DNA of 9,091 bases, from positions 1 to 9,091 of the forward strand of contig CALJKR010000086.1 in NCBI GenBank assembly GCA_937974555.1, read 5' to 3'. The DNA is from an uncultured Flavobacteriales bacterium. GTDB lineage: Bacteria; Bacteroidota; Bacteroidia; Flavobacteriales_D; Sanyastnellaceae. The notes below the pieces were generated by a model. That model had not been told where the DNA came from, did not search any database, and saw only the letters and a list, made by a program, of their open reading frames with translations. This document shows, in pieces, positions 1-7,520 of the stretch. The position numbers and the translations under genes were made by a program. Numbering within the stretch: the stretch's first letter is position 1; each line of letters opens with the position of its first letter.

Positions 1-2261
1 CTCAAAACAAAACCTTCCCTCTCCTTGCGGAAAGTTGGAATTTCTGTGCCGCCCATGATCCCATTTCATTCCCTGCCCAAGTGCCGGGCAATATTTTCCT
101 CGACCTTCAACACAATCACTTAATCCAGGATCCATTATTGGGCACTGGAGAAGAAAAAGCACAATGGGTAAGCCATCAAGATTGGGAATACAAAGCCCAA
201 GGTATCCAATGTCCCGTGCTGGAAAAAGATCAAAAACTATGGCTACATTTTCCTGAACTCGACACATACTGTGATGTGTACTGGAACAACCAAATGATAC
301 TCAGAGCAGACAATGCATTTTTGCATTGGTCAGTGGATATCACCAACCGCATTGAAAATCAAAATGAACTGCGAATCGTTTTTTACTCACCTTATAAAAT
401 TGCGGAGCAAAAACTTAAAAAGTTAGACTACCCCATTCCTGGAGACAGTCTAAGAGCGGTTACCAGAAAACCTCAATATGAGTTTGGATGGGATTGGGGA
501 CCCAAATTGGCTGGTTGTGGAATAAGACAAGCGCCATATTTTCAAGTGCTCTCACCCATTCACATTGCAACCTCTCAATTAAAACTACCGAGAAAAGCCA
601 GTGCGCCAATTGAATTAACCGTGGACGTAAGTTTGTCCAATTCCAACAACTGTGAAATTCAGGTTTTGGATGTGACGGATTCGGAGTTTCAACTTGTGCG
701 ACAAGCTGCGCAAAATGGAAAGAATACCCTAACTTTTAATTTACCCATTTCCCAAAATTGGGGACCCAACCAAGGGCTGCCTGCCCTGCGCAATATTCAA
801 GTAAACCTTCTGTTCAATGGACAATGTATTGATCAGAAAAATTACCGTACCTCCCCCAGGAGCATCGACCTTGTGCAAGAAAAAGATCAATGGGGAACTT
901 CGTTTTACTTCAAACTGAACGACAAAAAGATCTTTATCAAAGGCGCCAATTACATCCCCATTCGGTACTTCCATGAGCAAGCCACCGAAGCCGATTACCG
1001 CATGCTCATGGAGCGCTGTCAAGCGGCCAATATCAATATGCTTAGAGTATGGGGCGGGGGGATTTATGAACCCGATATCTTCTATGATTTGTGCGATGAG
1101 TATGGCATTATGGTGTGGCAAGATTTCATGTATGCATGCTCCATGTATCCGGGAGATCCGGGGTTCATGGAAAGTGTGCAAAAAGAAGCGGAGCAACATG
1201 TGAAGCGGCTAAGCCACCACCCTTGCATGGCGCTTTGGTGTGGAAACAATGAAAACAGTGAAGGTTGGGAGAGATGGGGTTGGAAGATGGGATTGCACCC
1301 CAACCAAGAGAAAAAAATACAACGTGCCTACAACCAGTTGTTTTTAAAGACACTTCCGAATACAGTCAAACAATACGCAGATATTCCTTATTGGCCATCC
1401 TCACCCCTCTGGGGACGTGGGGACGCTCGCTCACTGGTAGAAGGCGATTCACATTATTGGGGAGTATGGCACGATGCTGAAAATTTTGAAGTACTTCAAA
1501 CCAAAATTCCACGGTTTATGTCCGAGTTTGGAATGCAGAGCTATCCTTCACAAGAAGTTCAAAATGAAATGTGCCAATCACCAGAATTTCATCCCAAAGA
1601 CCCAGGAATCGTTATGCACCAAAAACACAATCGTGGTTTTGCATTGATGCATCAGTACATGCTGTATTGGCATCCTACGGGTGAAACCCTCATGCACCAT
1701 GATTATGCAAAATTGACGCAATATGTCCAGGCAGAAGGAATGACTTTGGGGATCGAAGCCCAACGCAGACATTCAGATAAATGCGGAGGCACCATGTTTT
1801 GGCAATTGAATGATGTGTGGCCTTCGTTTTCATGGAGTGCCATGGACTGGCATTTTCAACCCAAACCCTTTTTGGAGCAATTGACTTATGCTTACGGCCC
1901 TTACCTGGCCTCAGGGGAGTGGAATGGAAAAGAATGGAGTTTGTATATCATCAATGAATGGTCCACTATGTCCAATACCCACATTGTGATTCAATACAAA
2001 AAAGGGGACCAAATATTAAACCAATGGGAGCTGGATCGAGGAATTGAAACAAAATCCCAAGTTGTTTTTAAAACCAAGGAAATAAAACCGGAGATAGACG
2101 CCTATTTTGTTGTGATATGCGAACATCCACAACTCCCTTCAGGAAAATATGAACGAAGAATGAAATCCAAAGGAATCTCCGAGAAGTTCATGGTTCCCAT
2201 TTCAGAAAACGGAATTTGGAGTTGCGCCCCAATGCCCATCAAACTTACGGAAGTTGAATAG
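1..2261 (+). CDS. Beta-mannosidase, glycoside hydrolase family 2 (5' end outside window)
   Basis: Retaining GH2 enzyme expected to release beta-linked mannose from the non-reducing ends of mannosides and manno-oligosaccharides. The family is recognised from WDWGP (residues 137-141, counting from the GTG at 81), RVWGGGIYEP, and MVWQDFMYAC (from 344), a block typical of beta-mannosidases. The acid/base is the Glu of NNE (residue 391, codon 1251-1253), and the nucleophile is the Glu of SEFG (residue 482, codon 1524-1526). Both are intact. The GTG at 81 is not a credible start. The frame is open back to base 3, and the 26 upstream codons encode family sequence (AESWNF followed by PAQVPGNIFLDL, the usual start of the sugar-binding domain). 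They contain no ATG, so the real start lies before the window. At least 752 residues are present. Because the N-terminus is missing, a signal peptide and hence periplasmic or cytoplasmic location cannot be judged. The 3' end overlaps the opposing PD40 gene by 17 bp. Family assignment is secure; the exact substrate is inferred. Confidence 0.93.
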   Translation, partial: QNKTFPLLAESWNFCAAHDPISFPAQVPGNIFLDLQHNHLIQDPLLGTGEEKAQWVSHQDWEYKAQGIQCPVLEKDQKLWLHFPELDTYCDVYWNNQMILRADNAFLHWSVDITNRIENQNELRIVFYSPYKIAEQKLKKLDYPIPGDSLRAVTRKPQYEFGWDWGPKLAGCGIRQAPYFQVLSPIHIATSQLKLPRKASAPIELTVDVSLSNSNNCEIQVLDVTDSEFQLVRQAAQNGKNTLTFNLPISQNWGPNQGLPALRNIQVNLLFNGQCIDQKNYRTSPRSIDLVQEKDQWGTSFYFKLNDKKIFIKGANYIPIRYFHEQATEADYRMLMERCQAANINMLRVWGGGIYEPDIFYDLCDEYGIMVWQDFMYACSMYPGDPGFMESVQKEAEQHVKRLSHHPCMALWCGNNENSEGWERWGWKMGLHPNQEKKIQRAYNQLFLKTLPNTVKQYADIPYWPSSPLWGRGDARSLVEGDSHYWGVWHDAENFEVLQTKIPRFMSEFGMQSYPSQEVQNEMCQSPEFHPKDPGIVMHQKHNRGFALMHQYMLYWHPTGETLMHHDYAKLTQYVQAEGMTLGIEAQRRHSDKCGGTMFWQLNDVWPSFSWSAMDWHFQPKPFLEQLTYAYGPYLASGEWNGKEWSLYIINEWSTMSNTHIVIQYKKGDQILNQWELDRGIETKSQVVFKTKEIKPEIDAYFVVICEHPQLPSGKYERRMKSKGISEKFMVPISENGIWSCAPMPIKLTEVE

Positions 2262-3855
2262 ACAATCTGCGGTCGACTTCACTCGCACCCGCATTGATGG
2301 TTTTCATGTTAGAATGTAAACTTTTATTTCCGTCTCTAATTTCAATCTGATAACTTCTGTTGGCTATGATTTGGGTCTTGGCCAATCCATCTTTGTCCGT
2401 TGTAGCCTTGGCCACTTCCACGCCATATTCATCCATCCAGTATACCTCAATTCCTTTAACGCCCTTTCCGCGTTTGGTATGGATAAATCCTTCCACCTCG
2501 ATGTACTGATACAATGCTTCTGCTGAAGAGGCCATTTCATAATTGGCAATATCGATTTGATACAAATCTCGTTCCCCGTATGAATCCGCAAACTCCGCTG
2601 ACAAATACATCAGTTTGCTATCGCGGGTAATGGACATGGTGGATTCCTCATTGACTGTATTGATAGGATATCCCAAATTCATTGGAGCTGTCCAAGATCC
2701 GTTGATGAATTCAGAGCGAAATAAATCATACCCGCCCAATGACAAATGTCCGTTAGAAGCAAAGAAGATTGACTTTCCGTTGGGGTGGACAAATACAAAT
2801 TTTTCATCCCCCGTTGTATTGATAATCGGTCCGAGATTCTTGGGTTCGGTCCAAATGCCATTTTTCTTTTCACTCACATAAATATCTCCTCTGCCCAATC
2901 CTTTTTCGCGTTCACTCACAAAATACAAGAATTGTCCATCTTCAGTAATGCTGGTTGAACTCTCAAAACGCTTGGTATTGATGGGAAATAGCAAAGGCTC
3001 AGAAGCCGTAAATTTCTGCATATTTTCGTCCCACTTGGAATAATAAATATCTCCCGCCACCTTACCATCATTCTTGTAAACATACATGGCTTTACCATCA
3101 GGTGTAATGCTCAAAATTCCATCATGGGTTTCGGTATTTACCTTACCCTCCACTTTCTCAGCTTCACTCCATTTCCCATTTTTATCTTTTACTGAAAAAT
3201 AAATATCCTCATAAAACTTGAAGTCAGAATTTTCATCCACACGACCACCTGTGGTATTGGCTCTTCTTGAAGTAAAATACAATGCATTACCATCGGCAGT
3301 AACACTGGGTGAATACTCTTCATAACGAGAATTAACTTCCTTTCCCAGATTGGTAATTTTTACATTGACCGGTTTGGCCATCATGGACTTGGCGTAGCGA
3401 CATTCTTGTATGTAGCGCTTGGTCTCAGGGAAAACGGGCTCTGAAGGAGATATATCTTTAAGATACATCTCATAATAAGAAATTGCCTTATCCAATTGCC
3501 CCAAACGATGGTAGCACTTGCCGTAGAATAAAGTTGCATCAGAAGACACAAAAGATTGAGTGGCCGTAGCTTTATTTAAATAATCCAATGCCACTTGGTA
3601 TTTCTTGAGGCGATAGTAACAATCCGCTGTATTGTACAATGCGATGTAGTGTGTAGAATCAACATCCAACACCGCGCGGTAATCGGTCAATGCTCCCCTA
3701 ACATTGTTATTGTCTGACTTTCTTCTGGCACTGGTAATCTTTCCTGGAATGGCCGCGCGATCCAACAGCAATAGCGTTCTTTCTGTAGTATCGGTTTGCG
3801 CCACACTGATCATTTCCATACCACACACCAAAACAAGCAACAATAATTTTTTCAT
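2245..3855 (-). CDS. Secreted TPR / PD40 beta-propeller / CRD-like protein without OmpA domain
   Basis: This is a 536-residue exported protein of unknown specific role, probably at the periplasmic face of the outer membrane. A signal peptide covers residues 1-19, with likely cleavage at SVA|Q. Cys11 does not sit in a good lipobox (Val at -1), so a lipoprotein is unlikely. TPR-like helices span about 50-155. Five PD40 (WD40-like) propeller units follow at about 184-198, 249-263, 302-316, 356-368 and 408-422. They carry the pattern [ST]-x-D-G-x3-Y-F and are separated by GDIY-S and NGxW-x-EP-x-NLG motifs. A carboxypeptidase-regulatory-like beta domain occupies about 452-536 and ends the protein. 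This is the layout of the T9SS-associated protein PorE minus its C-terminal OmpA domain. The gene is transcribed divergently from murQ across 52 bp and converges on the mannosidase gene. It may be a propeller scaffold or partner of a T9SS substrate; this is inference from architecture only. Confidence 0.85.
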   Translation of the reverse strand: MKKLLLLVLVCGMEMISVAQTDTTERTLLLLDRAAIPGKITSARRKSDNNNVRGALTDYRAVLDVDSTHYIALYNTADCYYRLKKYQVALDYLNKATATQSFVSSDATLFYGKCYHRLGQLDKAISYYEMYLKDISPSEPVFPETKRYIQECRYAKSMMAKPVNVKITNLGKEVNSRYEEYSPSVTADGNALYFTSRRANTTGGRVDENSDFKFYEDIYFSVKDKNGKWSEAEKVEGKVNTETHDGILSITPDGKAMYVYKNDGKVAGDIYYSKWDENMQKFTASEPLLFPINTKRFESSTSITEDGQFLYFVSEREKGLGRGDIYVSEKKNGIWTEPKNLGPIINTTGDEKFVFVHPNGKSIFFASNGHLSLGGYDLFRSEFINGSWTAPMNLGYPINTVNEESTMSITRDSKLMYLSAEFADSYGERDLYQIDIANYEMASSAEALYQYIEVEGFIHTKRGKGVKGIEVYWMDEYGVEVAKATTDKDGLAKTQIIANRSYQIEIRDGNKSLHSNMKTINAGASEVDRRLSIQLP

Positions 3856-3907
3856 CTTAACGAATTTAGAACGAAGTTAGCGAAGAATTTATTTCGTCAC
3901 AAAAAAC
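3856..3907. promoter_or_regulatory. Divergent intergenic region between the PD40 gene and murQ
   Basis: This 52-bp gap is the only place within the window where promoters for both the minus-strand PD40 gene and the plus-strand murQ unit can sit without lying inside a gene. It is AT-rich, with three copies of CGAA (starting at 3861, 3872 and 3881) and an inverted TTCG at 3893. A plausible Bacteroidota-type promoter can be read on the minus strand (listed separately). I found no convincing plus-strand counterpart, and no Shine-Dalgarno sequence precedes either start, which is normal for this phylum. Confidence 0.5.
3872..3903 (-). promoter_or_regulatory. Candidate Bacteroidota sigma-type promoter for the PD40 gene
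   Basis: On the minus strand a TTTG (3903-3900) is followed, after 20 bases, by TAACTTCG (3879-3872). The Bacteroidota housekeeping promoter is described as a TTTG element near -33 and TAnnTTTG near -7 with about 19-21 bases between them. The downstream box here differs at one position (C for T). Transcription would start a few bases before the ATG at 3855, giving a very short leader. Short motifs of this kind arise by chance in AT-rich DNA, so this is tentative. Confidence 0.3.
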
Positions 3908-4720
3908 ATGGAAAACACCACAGAAAGCAATAGCCGATATGATCATTTGGAGCAGGTAGGAACGACTCAAGTTTTGCAATACATCAACCAAGAAGACACC
4001 TTGGTTCCACAAATTGTAAATGGATGCATTCCGAGCATTGCTGCTTTGGTGGATGAGATTATTCCCAGAATGAAAAATGGAGGAAGGCTTTTTTACATGG
4101 GAGCAGGAACCAGCGGGAGATTGGGGATCGTAGATGCTTCTGAGTGTCCGCCCACCTTTGGTGTTCCTCATGATTGGGTGATTGGAATCATCGCTGGCGG
4201 TGACGAAGCCATTCGTTATCCTGTCGAAGGAGCTGAGGACAATGCCGAACAAGGGAAATTGGATCTGCTTCAATTTTCTCCTTCTCCGGATGATGTATTG
4301 GTGGGAATAGCGGCCAGTGGACGCACCCCGTATGTTATTGGAGCCATTGAGGCCGCCAAAGAATTGGGAATGATTACCGGATCCATCACTTGCAATGCGG
4401 GCAGTCCAATGGCCTTGTTAGCACAATTCCCCATCGTTGCCGTTGTGGGTCCAGAAGTGGTGACCGGTAGTACCCGAATGAAATCTGGAACTGCGCAAAA
4501 ACTCATTTTAAATATGATATCCACCGCTGTGATGATTGGCATGGGTCGTGTTGTTGGAAATAAAATGGTGGACATGCAATTGTCCAATCAAAAATTGATA
4601 ATGCGCGGCTCAAAAATGGTGGCTGAAAAAACAGGATTGGATATAGAAACAGCCAAAGGACTTTTATTACAACACGGATCCGTTAGAAAAGCCGTTCAAG
4701 CCTTTGAAAGCCATGCATGA
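3908..4720 (+). CDS. murQ: N-acetylmuramic acid 6-phosphate etherase (MurQ)
   Basis: Cytoplasmic enzyme that cleaves the D-lactyl ether of MurNAc-6-phosphate, giving GlcNAc-6-phosphate and D-lactate in peptidoglycan recycling. The 270-residue product is a single SIS-domain protein. It has the family signature MGAGTSGRLG followed directly by DASECPPTFG, then IAGGD and PVEGAED, and later VVTGSTRMKSGTAQK. Glu79 (in SECPP) and Glu110 (second Glu of EGAED) are 31 residues apart. That matches the spacing of the catalytic pair Glu83/Glu114 described for the E. coli enzyme. The C-terminal helical part (AKGLLLQHGSVRKA) is present, so the protein is complete although shorter than the E. coli one. The ATG at 3908 gives the usual N-terminus (MENTTE, then YDHLEQ). 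The stop overlaps the start of the next gene, indicating an operon. Confidence 0.96.
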   Translation: MENTTESNSRYDHLEQVGTTQVLQYINQEDTLVPQIVNGCIPSIAALVDEIIPRMKNGGRLFYMGAGTSGRLGIVDASECPPTFGVPHDWVIGIIAGGDEAIRYPVEGAEDNAEQGKLDLLQFSPSPDDVLVGIAASGRTPYVIGAIEAAKELGMITGSITCNAGSPMALLAQFPIVAVVGPEVVTGSTRMKSGTAQKLILNMISTAVMIGMGRVVGNKMVDMQLSNQKLIMRGSKMVAEKTGLDIETAKGLLLQHGSVRKAVQAFESHA

Positions 4721-5285
4721 TTTAGAACCCTTTTACGGTTGGCGCGATTATTACGTCGCAAGTGAAGACCAGAGATCGCCTTTTTTTGAAAGAGAATATT
4801 CTGAATTTGAATTCTCCCAAAAAATATACAATCACTACATACACCCACAATGGGATAGTATGGATAGTCAGACATTGTTCTTAAAAATACTTTATGCCGA
4901 ATATGAAGAGGGTTATGCCATAATCGAACTCATCGGCGAGTGGAACGATTTACTTTATAACGACATCATGATTTTAAAACGAGAGATTATCGATGCGTTG
5001 ATTCAAGAAGGGATTTCCAAATTTATTTTAATTGGAGAAAACGTACTCAATTTCCACAGTTCAGATGAATGTTATTACGAAGAATGGTTGGAGGACGTGA
5101 TGGAAGAGGACGGCTGGATCGCGATGGTTAATTTCCGAGATCACGTACTTCGCGATTTTTCTTCAGCACAGATTGATCGCTACATCGTTTCAGGTGGCAA
5201 ACTCCAATCCGAGGAATGGCGCACATTCTTGCCCCATGACTTCTACGATCACATCAATCGACAAGTGATGAAAAGGATAGGATAA
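4713..5285 (+). CDS. Acidic conserved-looking protein of unknown function, coupled to murQ
   Basis: I do not recognise a named family. The chosen start is the ATG at 4713, which lies inside the last codons of murQ (ATGCATGA, 8-base overlap). The frame could be extended three codons to a TTG at 4704, but ATG is preferred. The 190-residue product has no signal peptide or membrane segment and should be cytoplasmic. It is rich in acidic and aromatic residues (six Trp; clusters EYEEGY and EEWLEDVMEED). A central beta-alpha-beta pattern is visible: YAIIELIGEW (about 68-77), an amphipathic helix (about 84-99), and KFILIGE (about 103-109). This vaguely recalls STAS/SpoIIAA-like folds, but that is only a guess from secondary structure. 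Tight coupling to murQ suggests a job in, or regulated with, cell-wall recycling. The stop codon at 5283-5285 runs into the terminator hairpin. Confidence 0.82.
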   Translation: MHDLEPFYGWRDYYVASEDQRSPFFEREYSEFEFSQKIYNHYIHPQWDSMDSQTLFLKILYAEYEEGYAIIELIGEWNDLLYNDIMILKREIIDALIQEGISKFILIGENVLNFHSSDECYYEEWLEDVMEEDGWIAMVNFRDHVLRDFSSAQIDRYIVSGGKLQSEEWRTFLPHDFYDHINRQVMKRIG

Positions 5286-5316
5286 AAAAAGAGTCGCAAA
5301 TGCGACTCTTTTTTTT
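5284..5316. terminator. Bidirectional intrinsic terminator between convergent genes
   Basis: A 7-bp GC-containing stem, GAGTCGC (5291-5297) with GCGACTC (5302-5308), closes a 4-base loop AAAT. It is flanked by seven A (5284-5290) and eight T (5309-5316). On the plus strand the T run follows the hairpin and would end the murQ unit. On the minus strand the A run reads as T and would end the PorE-like cassette. The flanks also supply part of both stop codons: TAA at 5283-5285 on plus and TAA at 5317-5315 on minus. Confidence 0.88.
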
Positions 5317-7516
5317 AGATCTTAATCAATTTAAACTCTGTTCTTCGGTTGGCTTGATGTTCCTCCTCAGTACATACTTTAGAAACCTTCTTGCCTTCGC
5401 ACTCACATTGATTCACCAATTTGGATTCTCCGTATCCCTTACCGTATATGCGCTTGGGATCCGTGATTCTCTTTTTGATGTACTCAGCAGAGGCTTTGGC
5501 TCTGTTGTCAGAAAGCTTCAAGTTAAAGGCTTTAGAAGAGCGACAATCCGTATGTGACCCCAATTCAATGACCATCGTTGGATTGGCATTCATAAACTCA
5601 ACAATCTTGTCCAATTCAGCGGCCGCATCTGGGCGAATATCAAACTTACCCAAGTCGAAGTAGATGGGGTTTACTTGAACCAATTTACCCAAATCTTGAC
5701 CCACTTTTAAAGGATCCAAAGCCAAGTCGGCTTCTTTGTTCACCGATACCTTTCCATCTTCCACCAAAATGTGCTCATAGCTTACCACCTTACTGAGATA
5801 TCCTTTTTTACTCAAAACAACTTTGTAATTCAAAGTATCTGTCCAGACATTTTGTGTTAGGATGTCATGAAACTCCCCGTTGCTGGTTGTGCTATAGTTC
5901 TTCTTCTCACCTGTCTTTTTATTGATCCACTCCACTGCTACATCTGCCAAAGGCTGGTTATTGGATTTATCTGTAACCAATCCAACGACATCAAAAATGG
6001 GCAATGGATTCATGATAATTTCCACTCGATCCCCTTTTTTCAAATCATGTGCAGGGAATTTCAGTTCTGAATTGAAAAATGCAGGACGTTCAACATGAGC
6101 CAAAACTTCCTTCCAAGTTAATGCATCCACAATCGCCTCTCCATTGGAAGCAGTGGTCACTTGTATAGTAGAATCGCCAAGATTCAATTCAACACCTTGC
6201 TGGCTCAACAAATTGCCTTTGCTGTCTTTGACGACAATGGTAATTTTCTTTTCAAATTCCCAAGACTTTAAAACGTTCACAGCATAGATATCGTCATTTC
6301 CCTTTCCTCCATTTCTGTTGCTTGAGAAATATCCAGACTTCATATCCGCATTGAAAACAATGGAGAAATCATCAAAAGAAGAATTCACTGGATATCCCAA
6401 ATTCAATAAATCTTGCACACGACCATCCTCTCCCAATTTTGCCACAAAATTATCTAAGCCACCCAAGCCTTGGTGTCCATCAGAGGCAAAGTACAACAAT
6501 CCAGATTCGTGATAAAATGGGAACATTTCATTTCCTTCTGTATTGATATCCTTTCCAAGATTTTCAGGTTTGGACCAATTACCATTGCCCGTTAAAACCG
6601 ATTTATAAATATCAGTTCCTCCCATACCACCTGGCATTTCAGAAACAAAATACATGGTCTTTCCATCGGGAGACAAAGCAGCATGACCCACGCTGTAATC
6701 ACTACTATTTAAATTAATGCCTGCAGGTTTAGACCACTTACCTTCTGCGTCCTTGGTAGAAGAATACAATTGCAAACCTCTGGCTCCATTCTTATCTCTT
6801 CCTCCGTAATTGTTTCTGGTAAACATTACAAAGTCCAAGTTTTTATTGAAAGAAGCTGGACCTTCATGGAACTTGCCTTTCATTTTCTTTTGAAATTCAT
6901 GGATATTGCCCAAATCTTGATTGGGTAATACATCCGCAACATACAACTCCAAGAAAGGAAGGCCATTCCAATTCCAAATGCGAGACACTGGAGATTCCAT
7001 CGCTCGGGTTGAAGCAAATACCACTTGACTTCCCATGATGGTTGGACCAAAATCTTGGTCGGCTGTATTCATAGCCAAATGTTTAACTGCCGCATTGCCT
7101 TTGTCCTTTTGAAGTTCAGCATAATCCCCATGTTCCAAACTCAAATTTCTTTGCACGCGACTATCCTTCTCCAATTTCTCATTGGCCTTTTTCAGCCACT
7201 CTTGAGATTCATTGTACTTTTTGGAGTACTTCAAAGCTTGGGCATATTGATACATGTCCTCACCAGAAGCATAGCCTGACTCAGCTACCTTCTTCCAGCA
7301 AAACTCTGCGTCTTTGTATTTACCCAACACCTCGTTAGAGTATGCCAGTTTTCTCCAAATCTCAATGTTTTTTGGATCCACCTTCTGGAATCGCGCAATG
7401 GCCTTGTTGAAGTTAAACGAAGAATAATCTTCATTGGCCAATTTCTCTATGCGTGATTGTGCATTGACATTTAATGCAATGCTCATGACAATCAAAAAAA
7501 TACAACTAATGCGCAT
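5315..7516 (-). CDS. PorE-like TPR-PD40-CRD-OmpA peptidoglycan-binding protein
   Basis: Periplasmic, outer-membrane-associated protein expected to link a surface complex to peptidoglycan. The start at 7516 (MRISCIF) gives a signal peptide cleaved near NVNA|Q and a 733-residue product. The frame is open a further 61 codons, but those lie antisense-free inside the upstream PorP gene in another frame and would bury the signal peptide. Domains: TPR-like helices about 25-125; PD40 propeller about 155-415 (clear units at AALSPDGKTMYFVSE about 279-293 and GLLYFASDG about 339-347); a beta domain about 424-505; a CRD-like domain about 507-603; and an OmpA C-terminal domain about 614-733. In the last, HTD (Asp657) and LSDNRA (Arg672) are 15 residues apart, the spacing of the diaminopimelate-binding pair in OmpA proteins. 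It starts 4 bases after the PorP stop. PorE of Porphyromonas has this domain order but is a lipoprotein; no lipobox is seen here. Confidence 0.9.
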   Translation of the reverse strand: MRISCIFLIVMSIALNVNAQSRIEKLANEDYSSFNFNKAIARFQKVDPKNIEIWRKLAYSNEVLGKYKDAEFCWKKVAESGYASGEDMYQYAQALKYSKKYNESQEWLKKANEKLEKDSRVQRNLSLEHGDYAELQKDKGNAAVKHLAMNTADQDFGPTIMGSQVVFASTRAMESPVSRIWNWNGLPFLELYVADVLPNQDLGNIHEFQKKMKGKFHEGPASFNKNLDFVMFTRNNYGGRDKNGARGLQLYSSTKDAEGKWSKPAGINLNSSDYSVGHAALSPDGKTMYFVSEMPGGMGGTDIYKSVLTGNGNWSKPENLGKDINTEGNEMFPFYHESGLLYFASDGHQGLGGLDNFVAKLGEDGRVQDLLNLGYPVNSSFDDFSIVFNADMKSGYFSSNRNGGKGNDDIYAVNVLKSWEFEKKITIVVKDSKGNLLSQQGVELNLGDSTIQVTTASNGEAIVDALTWKEVLAHVERPAFFNSELKFPAHDLKKGDRVEIIMNPLPIFDVVGLVTDKSNNQPLADVAVEWINKKTGEKKNYSTTSNGEFHDILTQNVWTDTLNYKVVLSKKGYLSKVVSYEHILVEDGKVSVNKEADLALDPLKVGQDLGKLVQVNPIYFDLGKFDIRPDAAAELDKIVEFMNANPTMVIELGSHTDCRSSKAFNLKLSDNRAKASAEYIKKRITDPKRIYGKGYGESKLVNQCECEGKKVSKVCTEEEHQANRRTEFKLIKI

Positions 7517-7520
7517 CGAC

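Noticed and set aside
1051..1061. G-rich tract (GGGGCGGGGGG) as a possible phase-variation site
   Set aside because: It encodes the conserved WGGG of the GH2 family; six G is short and interrupted, and the frame is intact.
741..1199. 152-residue open frame antisense to the mannosidase
   Set aside because: It overlaps the conserved catalytic region of the GH2 gene; nothing supports it as coding.
3861..3896. Repeated CGAA/TTCG words in the divergent gap as an operator
   Set aside because: Spacing is irregular (11 then 9 bases) and the words are only 4 bases long; not enough to claim a binding site.
3866..4273. 135-residue open frame antisense to murQ
   Set aside because: It lies opposite the strongly conserved SIS-domain coding sequence, and its translation shows no family features; it is a shadow of murQ.
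7494..7500. Run of seven A in the PorE-like signal peptide region as a slippage site
   Set aside because: It encodes ordinary signal-peptide residues; runs of this length are expected in AT-rich DNA, and no alternative product is evident.
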